Positions 43,106 through 52,612 of a stretch of DNA of 64,000 nt are shown piece by piece. The stretch's first letter is position 1; every line of letters begins with the position of its first letter. The notes under the pieces were generated by a model. That model saw nothing but the letters and a program-made list of their open reading frames with translations, did no database searches and had not been told where the DNA came from. The translations under genes and the position numbers were made by a program. Source of the DNA: Leifsonia soli (lineage in GTDB: Bacteria; Actinomycetota; Actinomycetes; Actinomycetales; Microbacteriaceae); NCBI RefSeq assembly GCF_013408745.1, contig NZ_JACCBJ010000001.1, positions 1,736,001-1,800,000 of the forward strand, in the 5' to 3' direction.

Positions 43106-44191
43106 ATGGAGTTCCGCATCGACGTGCCGCAGCCCGTGCTCGACGACCTGCGCCGGCGGCTGGAGGCGACCATCCTGCCCGAGCCGACGCCCGGTCCCGA
43201 GTGGTCGAACGGCATCCCGCCCCGCATCCTGGCGGCCCTCGTCGACCGCTGGAGCAGCGGGTACGACTGGCGTGCCTTCGAGCGCCGGCTCGTCGGCTAC
43301 GAACAGCGGATTGTCGACCTCGCTGGCTGCGATGTGCACGTCGTCCGCCTCCCCGCCCGCCGCGGGACCGGCCTCCCGATCGTGCTGACGCACGGCTGGC
43401 CGTACTCGTTCGCCTCGATGCTCGACCTCGCAGATCTTCTCTCCGAGGAGCGCGACGTCGTCATCCCCTCGCTGCCGGGCTACAGCTACTCGGCCGTGCT
43501 GCCGGAGCCGTTCTCGTCGCCGGGCGTCGCGCACCGCTGGAACGCCCTGATGACCGCCGAGCTGGGGTACGACCGCTACCTGGTCTACGGCGAGGATGTG
43601 GGCGCCGGCGTCAGCGACTGGCTGGCGGGCGCGCATCCCGAGTCGGTCGCCGGGATCATCGCACCGCACGCCTCTTTCTCTGCGCGCTCCCGCCCGGGCG
43701 TCGAGCTGACCGAGGAGGAGAAGGAGTTCCTTCGGTCGGTCGCCCGCCCCGAGGAGTCGGGCTACGCCCACCAGCAGGGCACGCGTCCCGACACCCTCGC
43801 CGCCGCGCTCATCGACTCCCCCAGCGGCCTGCTCGCCTGGATCGCCGAGAAGGTGGCCGCCTGGAGCGACGGGGAGGGTCTGGAGCCGTTCGACGTGGAT
43901 GACGTGCTCACGAATGCGGCGCTCTACTGGGTCACGCGCTCCATCGGCACCAGCTTCCGGCCGTACCGGGAATCGCCGGACGACGACGAGCTGCACCCGC
44001 TGATCGAGGTGCCCGCCGCCATCGTGGTCCAGCGGCACGAGGCCGGCTACCCGCGCTCGCTCGCCGAGAAGAGCTACACCGACATCCGGTCGTTCGAGCG
44101 GCTGGAGCGCGGCGGGCACTTCACCGCGTGGGAGGCGCCGGACGCCGTCGCACGCATCGTGCGTGAACTCGAGGTGAACATCCGGAACTGA
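43106..44191 (+). CDS. Epoxide hydrolase-family alpha/beta hydrolase (EHN type)
   Basis: 361 aa. The N-terminal EHN cap segment (about 1-95) has FRIDVPQPVLDDLRRRLEAT. The alpha/beta core shows the oxyanion HGWPYSF, the nucleophile Asp near 163 in GEDVGAGV (usual GGDWG), and the His in ERGGHFTAWE. Full family length. It probably opens epoxides by an alkyl-enzyme ester. GED instead of the common GGD is the only oddity. A separate small transcription unit follows. Confidence 0.91.
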   Translation: MEFRIDVPQPVLDDLRRRLEATILPEPTPGPEWSNGIPPRILAALVDRWSSGYDWRAFERRLVGYEQRIVDLAGCDVHVVRLPARRGTGLPIVLTHGWPYSFASMLDLADLLSEERDVVIPSLPGYSYSAVLPEPFSSPGVAHRWNALMTAELGYDRYLVYGEDVGAGVSDWLAGAHPESVAGIIAPHASFSARSRPGVELTEEEKEFLRSVARPEESGYAHQQGTRPDTLAAALIDSPSGLLAWIAEKVAAWSDGEGLEPFDVDDVLTNAALYWVTRSIGTSFRPYRESPDDDELHPLIEVPAAIVVQRHEAGYPRSLAEKSYTDIRSFERLERGGHFTAWEAPDAVARIVRELEVNIRN

Positions 44192-44205
44192 CCTCCGCCG
44201 ACCCG

Positions 44206-44233
44206 TTGACAATCCGGGAAAGCCCTTTACTGT
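44206..44233 (+). promoter_or_regulatory. Strong promoter for a short untranslated unit
   Basis: TTGACA (44206-44211), a 16-bp spacer and TACTGT (44228-44233) form a near-consensus vegetative promoter. It lies 15 bp after the epoxide hydrolase stop and points at a region with no protein-coding frame. Confidence 0.78.
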
Positions 44234-44239
44234 GTGCAC

Positions 44240-44345
44240 TAAGCAACGGATGGCAGGCTGAACCGCAGGGGGCGGGCAGCTGTACTGCGTTCCCGGTGCG
44301 CGGCGGTCGGCTTTTTTCGGGTGAGCCGACCGCCGCACCTTCTTT
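44240..44345 (+). ncRNA. Candidate small RNA (about 105 nt) with its own terminator
   Basis: Between the promoter at 44206-44233 and the methyltransferase start at 44394 no convincing frame exists; only a three-codon ATG-GCA-GGC-TGA occurs. The 3' end is a strong hairpin. GCGGCGGTCGGCT (44300-44312) pairs with AGCCGACCGCCGC (44324-44336), and outer GGT/ACC are separated from it by a 2-nt bulge. TTCTTTAA follows. A G-rich middle could pair with the C-run at 44291-44294. It could alternatively be an attenuated leader of the methyltransferase gene. Confidence 0.6.
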
Positions 44346-44393
44346 AACCGGCCGATCTCGCTCGAGACGCGCGACCTCGGTACGCTGGCGGCC

Positions 44394-45014
44394 GTGACCG
44401 ATGACGACCATCTGAGGGCCGTGCGCGAGCGCTTCGACGATCGCGCGCCCACCTACGACGACAGCGCGATGCACCGGGCGCTCGCGGCTGCGGTCGCCTC
44501 GTTCGTCGACCTGGACGGCGTGGATGCTGTGCTGGATGTCGCGACCGGCACCGGTCTGGTGCTGCGTGCGCTGCGCGACCGCGGCTACGCGGGCGCCGCC
44601 ACCGGCGTGGACCTGTCCCCGCGCATGATCGCGGAGGCCCGACGGCACCGTCCGGACGCCGAGCTCCTCGTCGCCGACGCGACCCGGCTGCCCTTCGGCG
44701 ACGACGCGTTCGATCTCGTGACGTGCGTCACCGGGCTGCAGCTGTTCCCGCATCCCGGCGCCGCCATCGCCGAGTGGGCGCGCGTGCTCCGTCCCGGCGG
44801 ACGTGCCGTCACCGCGACCTTCCTCGCCTTCGATCCCAGCCGCCACCGCTCCGCCCCGCCGCAGGCCTTCATCGACCACACGCCGTTCGACTCCATCGAG
44901 CATCTCGCCAGGACGGCCGCGCCGGCCGGCTTCGGCATCGCCCGCACCGAGACGTGGACGGACGGCGCCGACGAGGTCCTCATCGCCGAGCTGACGCTCC
45001 CGTCCGAATCCTGA
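44394..45014 (+). CDS. SAM-dependent methyltransferase (UbiE/COQ5-like)
   Basis: 206 aa from GTG 44394. Motif I is VLDVATGTGLVLRAL, motif II region GVDLSPRMIAEAR, then LLVADATRLPFGDDAFDLVTCV (LPFGDDAFDLV is the post-II motif) and LRPGGRAVTATF. The N-terminal RERFDDRAPTYDDS is characteristic of UbiE-like enzymes. The substrate is unknown. It is preceded by the candidate small RNA and is convergent with the FAD monooxygenase (6 bp between stops). Confidence 0.88.
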   Translation: MTDDDHLRAVRERFDDRAPTYDDSAMHRALAAAVASFVDLDGVDAVLDVATGTGLVLRALRDRGYAGAATGVDLSPRMIAEARRHRPDAELLVADATRLPFGDDAFDLVTCVTGLQLFPHPGAAIAEWARVLRPGGRAVTATFLAFDPSRHRSAPPQAFIDHTPFDSIEHLARTAAPAGFGIARTETWTDGADEVLIAELTLPSES

Positions 45015-45020
45015 CCGGCG

Positions 45021-46848
<1,828 letters not shown>

Positions 46849-47055
46849 ATGACCTACATCGATCTGCCCATCGGGCTGACGCCGCGCCGCGGGGCGGAGT
46901 TCCACCTGATCCGGTGGACGCGCGAACGCGACGAATGGACCGCCGAGACGATCATCGCGGTCTACATCTCGTCCACCCTCGACGAGTGGATCGTCGACCA
47001 CCGTGGCCGCCGAGTGCGGCTGTCGAGGCAGGAGTGGCTGCGGTACCTTCCGTGA
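46849..47055 (+). CDS. Small protein of 68 aa, function unknown
   Basis: The ATG has GAAGGAG eight bases upstream. The product is charged and compact (LIRWTRERDEWTAETIIAVY, then DEWIVDHRGRRVRLSRQEWL), with four Trp in 68 residues and no signal peptide or membrane helix. I recognise no family. It is preceded by the long hairpin and lies 113 bp upstream of dinB on the same strand. Confidence 0.72.
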   Translation: MTYIDLPIGLTPRRGAEFHLIRWTRERDEWTAETIIAVYISSTLDEWIVDHRGRRVRLSRQEWLRYLP

Positions 47056-47168
47056 GTCCGGTCGGCGGCGCGGCGACCGCCGCGGTCCCGCCGAGCCCTC
47101 TGCGCTGCGGCCGATGTCCGCGGTCCCTGCGACCATCTCCCTGAAGGTTCGGACGACCGGAGGGCGGG

Positions 47169-48365
47169 ATGCGAGGCGAGGCGACAGTGCTGCACGCGGA
47201 TCTCGACGCGTTCTACGCCTCAGTCGAGCAGCGGGATGCGCCGGAGCTGCGCGGCCGCCCGGTCATCGTCGGCGGCGGGGTCGTGCTGGCGGCGAGCTAC
47301 GAGGCGAAAGCGCGCGGGGTGCGCACCGCGATGGGCGGCCGGCAGGCACGCGACCTGTGCCCGGAGGCCGTCGTCGTCCCTCCGCGCATGGACGTGTACT
47401 CCGCAGCGAGCAAGGACGTGTTCGCGATCTTCCGCGACACCACCCCGCTCGTCGAGGGCCTGTCGATCGACGAGGCTTTCCTCGAAGTCGGTGGGCTCCG
47501 GCGCATCGCGGGCACGCCCGAGCAGATCGCGACACGACTGAGGGAACGCGTCCAGACCGAGGTCGGCCTCGCCATCTCGGTCGGCATCGCTCGCACCAAG
47601 TTCCTCGCCAAGGTCGCCAGCGCCGTCAGCAAGCCCAACGGCCTGCTGCTCGTCGAGCCGGAGCGGGAGCAGGAGTTCCTCCTTCCGCTCCCGGTAGAAC
47701 GCCTGTGGGGCGTCGGCGCCGTCACCGCCGAGAAGCTGCACCGACTCGGCATCCGCACCGTCGGCCAGCTCGCCGAGCTCGAGGAGTCCGCCGCCGAGAG
47801 GCTGCTCGGCCGGGCGGCCGGCGCGCACCTGCACGCGCTGGCCCGGCTCCGCGACCCGCGTCCGGTCAACGCCACGAAGCGACGCGGATCCATCGGCTCC
47901 CAGCGCGCGCTCGGAAGCCGCCCGCGCACGGCCGAGGAGCTCGACCTCATCCTCACCCAGATCATCGACCGGCTCGCCCGCCGGCTCCGCGACGGCGACC
48001 GCACCTGCCGCACGGTCGTGCTGCGCCTCCGCTTCGGCGACTTCACGAGGGCCACGCGGTCGCGCACGCTCGGCTTCCCGACCGACCGCACCTCCGTGCT
48101 GCTGACCATCGCGCGAGCGCTCGTCGCCTCCGTTCAGCCGGACATCGCGGAGCGCGGGATCACCCTCATCGGTGTCTCGCTGTCTCACTTGGGACGGTCC
48201 GACACCTTCCAGCCCGAGCTGCCGATCGACTGGGAGGACGGAGCGCGCCTCGACACCGTGCTCGACGCCGTCCGCGACCGCTTCGGCGCCGCCTCGGTCG
48301 CCCGTGCCGCGCAACTCGGTCGCGACCCCGGCTGGTCCACGCCGCTTCTGCCGGAGCACGAATGA
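47169..48365 (+). CDS. dinB: DNA polymerase IV (Y-family)
   Basis: 398 aa. The palm motifs are VLHADLDAFYASVEQRD (first metal Asp) and LVEGLSIDEAFLEVGG (Asp-Glu pair). YEAKARGVRTAMGGRQA is the finger region, and LWGVGAVTAEKLHRLGI the helix-hairpin-helix. The little-finger domain follows from about 245. It performs error-prone translesion synthesis. A canonical beta-clamp peptide is not obvious at the C-terminus (TFQPELPID is the nearest), and no LexA box was seen upstream. Confidence 0.94.
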   Translation: MRGEATVLHADLDAFYASVEQRDAPELRGRPVIVGGGVVLAASYEAKARGVRTAMGGRQARDLCPEAVVVPPRMDVYSAASKDVFAIFRDTTPLVEGLSIDEAFLEVGGLRRIAGTPEQIATRLRERVQTEVGLAISVGIARTKFLAKVASAVSKPNGLLLVEPEREQEFLLPLPVERLWGVGAVTAEKLHRLGIRTVGQLAELEESAAERLLGRAAGAHLHALARLRDPRPVNATKRRGSIGSQRALGSRPRTAEELDLILTQIIDRLARRLRDGDRTCRTVVLRLRFGDFTRATRSRTLGFPTDRTSVLLTIARALVASVQPDIAERGITLIGVSLSHLGRSDTFQPELPIDWEDGARLDTVLDAVRDRFGAASVARAAQLGRDPGWSTPLLPEHE

Positions 48366-48383
48366 CGGATCCCGCGGGCGCCC

Positions 48384-48611
48384 TTATGGGCTGACGCGGA
48401 CGCTGCGCCCCTCGAACGTGACGACGTCGCCGAGCTGCAGCTGGCGTCCGCGGCGGCGATCGACCTCGCCGTTCACGGTCACGTAGCCGTCGATGATGGC
48501 CTCTTTGACGTTGCCGCCGGAGTCGAGCAGCCCGGCGAACTTCAGGAACTGGCCGAGGCGGATGCCGTCGCCACCGATCGAGATGTCGTCGATGGATGTC
48601 GGGTCGCTCAT
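48384..48611 (-). CDS. S4-domain RNA-binding protein (YbcJ/YaaA-like)
   Basis: 75 aa, essentially one S4 domain: IRLGQFLKFAGLLDSGGNVKEAI then YVTVNGEVDRRRGRQLQLGD (start and end of the fold). Proteins of this size bind structured RNA and are thought to act in ribosome-related processes. It is convergent with dinB (18 bp between stops) and divergent from the dihydrofolate-reductase-like gene. Confidence 0.9.
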   Translation of the reverse strand: MSDPTSIDDISIGGDGIRLGQFLKFAGLLDSGGNVKEAIIDGYVTVNGEVDRRRGRQLQLGDVVTFEGRSVRVSP

Positions 48612-48706
48612 CCCGAAAGGCTAACCCACCGCAGGCATCCAGGGAGTACGGTCCCGGTGAGAACGCGCCTCGCGCATCCACCTCGTGCATCAAGGGAGAC
48701 ACCGGG

Positions 48707-49267
48707 ATGAGACCGCTCCGCTACGCGATCAACGTCACGCTCGACGGCTGCTGCCATCACGAGGCCGGGCTTCCGCCCGACGAGGAGTCGATGCGCTACT
48801 GGACCGCCGAGCTGGAGCGGGCCGACGCCCTCCTCTTCGGCCGGGTCACCTACCAGATGATGGAGTCCGCGTGGCGGCGACCGCCCACCGGCGCATGGCC
48901 CGAGTGGATGCTGGACTGGCAGATCCCCTTCGCCGAGGCCATCGACGGCGCGCAGAAGTACGTCGTGTCGAGCACGCTGACCGAGCCCGACTGGAACGCC
49001 GAGCGGCTGCGCGGCGACCTCGGCCAGGCGGTCGAACGGCTCAAGCAGCAGCCCGGCGACGGCCTGTTCGTCGGCGGGGTGACGCTCCCGCTCGCTCTCG
49101 CGGATCTGGGACTGATCGACGAGTACGTGTTCGTGGTGCAGCCGATCCTGGCGGGGCACGGGCCGCGCCTGCTCGACGGGCTGCGGGAGCACATCCACCT
49201 CGAACTCATCGATCGGCAGGAGTTCCGGTCCGGGGTAACCGCGATGCGGTACCGGCCGCGGGAGTAG
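48707..49267 (+). CDS. Dihydrofolate reductase-fold (RibD C-terminal-like) protein
   Basis: 186 aa from ATG 48707, with AAGGGAGA eight bases before. MRPLRYAINVTLDGCCHHE starts the first strand, RADALLFGRVTYQMM carries the conserved GRxTY, and GLFVGGVTLPLALADLGLIDEY the C-terminal nucleotide-binding GG. These match the widespread actinobacterial YyaP/RibD_C reductases. The substrate is unknown. There is no deaminase domain, so it is not a complete RibD. Confidence 0.88.
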   Translation: MRPLRYAINVTLDGCCHHEAGLPPDEESMRYWTAELERADALLFGRVTYQMMESAWRRPPTGAWPEWMLDWQIPFAEAIDGAQKYVVSSTLTEPDWNAERLRGDLGQAVERLKQQPGDGLFVGGVTLPLALADLGLIDEYVFVVQPILAGHGPRLLDGLREHIHLELIDRQEFRSGVTAMRYRPRE

Positions 49268-49350
49268 CGGAAGCGGCCTCTGGAATTCGGGGGGCCACCG
49301 TCGGGGTTCCCGGTCGTACCCTGAAGGCGTCGACCGAGGGGGACGGCATC

Positions 49351-50484
49351 ATGGGATGGAGACTCAAGAATCTGACGACGTCGACCGCGGGCGCGGGACT
49401 CGCGGTGTACCGGCCGACCGCGTGGCTGTTCGCGCAGTTCACCCGGCACGTCGTCTACCAGGGCTTCTCGTACCAGGACGGCGATGACGGCCAGCTGTAT
49501 GAGCTGTATAGCAGCCAGAGCGACGACTGGAACGTCAAGAACCTCGTCGCGGAGGCGGGCGGAGCGGAGGTCGCGACCACCGCATCCGGCTACATCTGGG
49601 CCCATCAGGGCTCGCAGCATGTCGTCTACCAGGGAGTGCGGTTCGACGGTCACGTGCACGAGCTCTGGTACACGGAGGACGACGGCTGGAACGCCAACGA
49701 CCTGACATCCGCGGCGCGGGCGCCCCTTACATTGACGCAGCCGTTCGGCTTCGAGACCTCCTACGACGGCGCGCAACGGGTCGTCTACCAGGGCCGGGAC
49801 CGCCATGTCCACGAGCTTCGAAACGCCGGGAGCGGCTGGCATGACCACGACTTGAGCGCCGCCACCGGCGCACCGCTCTGCTCGGTCATCTCCGCGCCGA
49901 CCGGCTACTCGTTCGAGCACCAGGGCACGGCGCACGTGCTCGTCCACACCGACAGCGACGTACCCGGCGGCGGCCACATCCTCGAATACTGGGCGGATGC
50001 GACGGGATGGCACTGGGGCGACCTCATGGCGGCGACCGGTGCGCCCGGCGTCTCCGACTCGGAGACCGTCCACGGTTACGTGTTCCGCGGTGAGGGCAGT
50101 CAGCACGTCGACTACATCGGACTCGACGGGCACATCCACGAGTTGTGGTGGAGCACCGACGGCTGGCACCACAACGACCTGAGCGTCGCCGCGTCGGCAG
50201 CGACGCCCGCGCAGCTCGGCGGGAGCCTCGCCTGCTACGCGTTCGAGGCGGGACTGTTCCAGCCGGTGGCCACGCAGCACGTCTTCTACACCGGCACCGA
50301 CTCGATGATCCACGAGCTGTGGTGGAGCGCCGGCGGCTGGCACGTCAACGACATCGGCAGCCGCCTCGGCGCCCCGGCCGTGTGGGGAGACCCCGCCGGT
50401 TTCGTGGAGGTGGACAACGGCAGCCAGAACATCTTCTACCTGAGCGACGCGCACCAGATCATCGAGCTGCGCTGGCGCCCCTGA
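49351..50484 (+). CDS. Seven-repeat beta-propeller protein of the PLL-lectin-like type
   Basis: 377 aa from ATG 49351. About seven repeats of 50-57 residues follow the pattern QHVxYxGxDxHIHELWWSxxGWHxNDL, with alternating Trp, His and Tyr. The first 30 residues supply the strand that would complete the last blade. The length and repeat number match seven-bladed fucose/galactose-binding PLL-type lectins of Photorhabdus, so glycan binding is inferred. There is no signal peptide or membrane segment, so the export route is unclear. The ATG follows GAGGGGGACGGC. Confidence 0.82.
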   Translation: MGWRLKNLTTSTAGAGLAVYRPTAWLFAQFTRHVVYQGFSYQDGDDGQLYELYSSQSDDWNVKNLVAEAGGAEVATTASGYIWAHQGSQHVVYQGVRFDGHVHELWYTEDDGWNANDLTSAARAPLTLTQPFGFETSYDGAQRVVYQGRDRHVHELRNAGSGWHDHDLSAATGAPLCSVISAPTGYSFEHQGTAHVLVHTDSDVPGGGHILEYWADATGWHWGDLMAATGAPGVSDSETVHGYVFRGEGSQHVDYIGLDGHIHELWWSTDGWHHNDLSVAASAATPAQLGGSLACYAFEAGLFQPVATQHVFYTGTDSMIHELWWSAGGWHVNDIGSRLGAPAVWGDPAGFVEVDNGSQNIFYLSDAHQIIELRWRP

Positions 50485-50529
50485 GCCGCTGGCGGCGTCC
50501 ACGGCCATGACTCAGGGGATGATGGACGC

Positions 50530-50967
50530 ATGCCCGCCGCCCACCGTCCCGGCCTTCGCGTCGACGCCGGACTCACGATCCCCGAGTCCGAGCTGTCGTG
50601 GCGGTTCTCGCGGTCATCCGGTCCCGGCGGCCAACGAGTGAACACCGCCGACTCCCGGGCGGAACTCGTGTGGGATGTGGCGGGCTCCGCCGTTCTCGCG
50701 CCGTTCCAGCGGGAGCGGCTCCTCGAGCGGTTGAGCGGGCGCATCGTCGACGGGAAGCTGACGATCACCGCATCCGAGCACCGCGCGCAATTGCGAAACC
50801 GCGAAGCCGCGCGCGCCCGGCTCGCCGACCTCGTGGCCGACGCCCTCCGCCCGCCGGCGGCCCCGCGAAGACCGACCAAGCCGAGCCGCGGGGCCAGGGA
50901 ACGGCGGCTGGATGCGAAGAAGCGCCGCACCGACGTGAAGCGCCTGCGTCGCCCTCCTCAGGACTGA
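50530..50967 (+). CDS. arfB: Peptidyl-tRNA hydrolase ArfB (class-I release-factor-like rescue factor)
   Basis: 145 aa. The catalytic GGQ is in FSRSSGPGGQRVNTADSR (about residues 28-45). The C-terminus is the basic tail typical of ArfB/YaeJ (RGARERRLDAKKRRTDVKRL), which enters the mRNA channel of stalled ribosomes. It releases peptides from non-stop ribosomes independently of tmRNA. Family length is normal. Confidence 0.95.
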   Translation: MPAAHRPGLRVDAGLTIPESELSWRFSRSSGPGGQRVNTADSRAELVWDVAGSAVLAPFQRERLLERLSGRIVDGKLTITASEHRAQLRNREAARARLADLVADALRPPAAPRRPTKPSRGARERRLDAKKRRTDVKRLRRPPQD

Positions 50968-51030
50968 GGCGGCCCGCCCGCATCCCGACGCAGCACCCAC
51001 GGATCACGAGTTGAGACGTACCCTCGCATC

Positions 51031-51237
51031 GTGAAAGCGAAGTGGTTGTTCCTCATCCTCGGCATCGTGCTCGTCCTCATCGGACTGCTGTGGACGCTGC
51101 AGGGATTGAACGTGCTCGGCGGTTCCGTGATGAGCGGATCCCCGCTGTGGGGCACCATCGGCCCCCTCGTGCTCATCGTCGGAGTCGTGCTGATCCTCGT
51201 CGCGCTGCTGCGCCGGCGCCGGGGCTCGGGCACCTGA
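51031..51237 (+). CDS. Small two-helix membrane protein
   Basis: 68 aa. Helix 1 is LFLILGIVLVLIGLLWTLQG, helix 2 about residues 42-60 (IGPLVLIVGVVLILVALL), and a basic end RRRRGSG. The phrase GLLWTLQGLNVLGGSVMSG is a recurrent motif of small actinobacterial membrane proteins of unknown role. The start is GTG or ATG-like at 51031 (GTGAAAGCG). No operon partner is apparent. Confidence 0.8.
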   Translation: MKAKWLFLILGIVLVLIGLLWTLQGLNVLGGSVMSGSPLWGTIGPLVLIVGVVLILVALLRRRRGSGT

Positions 51238-51273
51238 CGACGCCCGGCTCGGCCCGGCCCGGCCTGGCCTGTC

Positions 51274-51438
51274 TCAGACGCGCCGGCTTTCGGTGAGCAT
51301 CCGGACGAGGAAGACGATGGCCGCGATGACGAGGAGGACGATCCCGACCCAGAGCAGGAAGTTCAGCGACGAGACGAACCCTCCCGTGAGCAGGAGGACG
51401 ATGGCGATCACGGCGATAACGATCAGCAGAATGTTCAT
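51274..51438 (-). CDS. Small membrane protein, 54 aa
   Basis: From ATG 51438, with AGAAAGGG eight bases upstream. Two hydrophobic segments, ILLIVIAVIAIVLLLTGGFV and FLLWVGIVLLVIAAIVFLV, end in RMLTESRRV. It resembles DUF6131-type small membrane proteins, but the assignment is tentative. It is convergent with the other small membrane-protein gene at 51031-51237. Confidence 0.75.
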   Translation of the reverse strand: MNILLIVIAVIAIVLLLTGGFVSSLNFLLWVGIVLLVIAAIVFLVRMLTESRRV

Positions 51439-51528
51439 CAGTTGACCCTTTCTGGTCGGGGGTTGATGGCTCCATGCAACCACCGGCGAGGAGGGGGCGC
51501 CTCACCCCTAGGGGTGTAATGTGCGGCC

Positions 51529-51954
51529 ATGTCGGCAGCCCCGGACGGAGCGACGAAGCCGTTCACGATCGCCCTCGAGGGCGTCCACGGCTACCTCTCG
51601 AAGACCCTCACGGCACCGGAGCTGGTCGCCGCCCTCGAATCCGTGAACTCCGGCCAGATCGTGGTGAGCAACTCCCCCGCGCGAGCCCGCAGCGCCGAGG
51701 AACTCGACTGGCCCGGGAAGGAAGAAGGGATCACCGACCGCGAGTCCGAAATCCTGGCCCTCATCACGCAGGGCAAGAGCAACGCGGCGGTCGCCGAGCT
51801 CACCTACCTCAGCCCGAACACGGTCAAGTCGCACATCCGCAGCGTCTACCGCAAGATCGGCGCCAGCAGCCGGACGCAGGCGGTGCTGTGGGGCGTGGAG
51901 CACGGCTTCACGCCGGACCACCGGAGGATCGAGCGGTGGGTGGGTAGGCGGTGA
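51529..51954 (+). CDS. LuxR/NarL-type DNA-binding protein lacking a phospho-receiver domain
   Basis: 141 aa. The C-terminal HTH (about 70-130) is complete: ITDRESEILALITQGKSN, LSPNTVKSHIRSVYRKIG. The N-terminal 45 residues resemble only the last helix-strand part of a NarL receiver (GVHGYLSKTLTAPELVAAL), where GYLxK precedes the linker. The phosphorylation Asp is absent. TGTAAT 11 bases before the ATG and no Shine-Dalgarno suggest a leaderless message. It probably responds without phosphorylation. Confidence 0.85.
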   Translation: MSAAPDGATKPFTIALEGVHGYLSKTLTAPELVAALESVNSGQIVVSNSPARARSAEELDWPGKEEGITDRESEILALITQGKSNAAVAELTYLSPNTVKSHIRSVYRKIGASSRTQAVLWGVEHGFTPDHRRIERWVGRR

Positions 51955-52070
51955 GGGCGTGGTGTCGAGGTCGGGGCCCGCGGCTCATATAGCGGCCCGG
52001 ACATAGAGCAACGCCCGATCCACGGGCGGTCGGTGCGCACGATCCCTCGAACTCTTGGCATCACCCGGAG

Positions 52071-52142
52071 CAGCCCTGGAGGGACTCGAACCCCCAACCG
52101 TTTCCTTAGGACGGAACTGCTCTTCCATTGAGCTACAGAGGC
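52071..52142 (-). tRNA. tRNA-Arg (anticodon CCT) with several stem mismatches
   Basis: 72 nt without encoded CCA. The D-arm is GCTC-AATGGAA-GAGC, the anticodon loop GTCCTAA, and the T-arm GGGGG-TTCGAGT-CCCTC. The acceptor GCCTCTG/CAGGGCT has a G.U at 1:72 and a C.C mismatch at 2:71. The anticodon stem GTTCC/GGAAA has G.A at 27:43, and position 32 is G. It is recognisable as tRNA-Arg(CCT) but weaker than usual. Confidence 0.8.
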
Positions 52143-52189
52143 TGGCCCGTCGAGTCTAGCGAACGCCGCGCATCCCCCTCGCAAAAAAT

Positions 52190-52264
52190 CTTGCTATTCA
52201 GTGTTGCTAACTACCGGTACTCATGCTTACTATGTACCGGTAATCAGCAACACTGACTAGCAAG
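52190..52264. promoter_or_regulatory. 75-bp composite dyad enclosing the PadR operon promoter
   Basis: Nested inverted repeats read outward to inward: CTTGCTA/TAGCAAG, CAGTGTTGCT/AGCAACACTG, and TACCGGTAC/GTACCGGTA, with arms 52190-52220 and 52234-52264. The spacers between the blocks are 2 and 3 bp on both sides. A promoter TTGCTA (52205-52210), 17 bp, TACTAT (52228-52233) lies inside. Each arm also has TTGCTA twice, 14 bp apart. Two PadR dimers could thus cover the promoter. Confidence 0.85.
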
Positions 52265-52280
52265 CAGGAAGGAGGGTCCC

Positions 52281-52610
52281 ATGGGCAAGCAAGAGACCGA
52301 GATGCTCAAGGGGACGCTCGAGGGCATCGTGCTCGCCATCCTGTCGCGTCGGCCCGCGTACGGGTACGAGATCACCGCGTGGCTGCGCGACCAGGGGTTC
52401 GCCGACATCGCGGAGGGCACCATCTACGCCCTCCTCGTCCGGGTCGAACAGCGTGGGCTCGTGGATGTCGAGAAGGTTCCATCCGAGAAGGGGCCGCCCC
52501 GCAAGGTGTACACCCTCAACGCCCGGGGTCGTGACTACCTCGAAGAGTTCTGGAGGACGTGGAGCTTCCTCGCAGAACGGATCGAACAGCTCCACGAAGG
52601 AGACAACTGA
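52281..52610 (+). CDS. PadR-family transcriptional regulator
   Basis: 109 aa. The PadR winged HTH reads MLKGTLEGIVLAILSRRPAYGYEI, split as LKGTLEGIVLAIL and RPAYGYEI, followed by EGTIYALLVRVEQRGLV. The C-terminal dimer helix is short (PadR-s2 type). GGAAGGAGG precedes the ATG. It is first of a PadR-DUF1048-ABC-permease operon, the common arrangement for repressors of drug or antimicrobial peptide exporters. The dyad upstream is its likely target. Confidence 0.94.
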   Translation: MGKQETEMLKGTLEGIVLAILSRRPAYGYEITAWLRDQGFADIAEGTIYALLVRVEQRGLVDVEKVPSEKGPPRKVYTLNARGRDYLEEFWRTWSFLAERIEQLHEGDN

Positions 52611-52612
52611 TC

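Noticed and set aside
44249..44260. Three-codon ATG-GCA-GGC-TGA leader peptide in the candidate small RNA
   Set aside because: Too short, without Shine-Dalgarno sequence or regulatory codons to support attenuation.
52071..52142. tRNA-Arg as attachment site of the island
   Set aside because: The change in composition begins 3 kb away at a protein gene, and no duplicated tRNA 3' end was seen at that junction.
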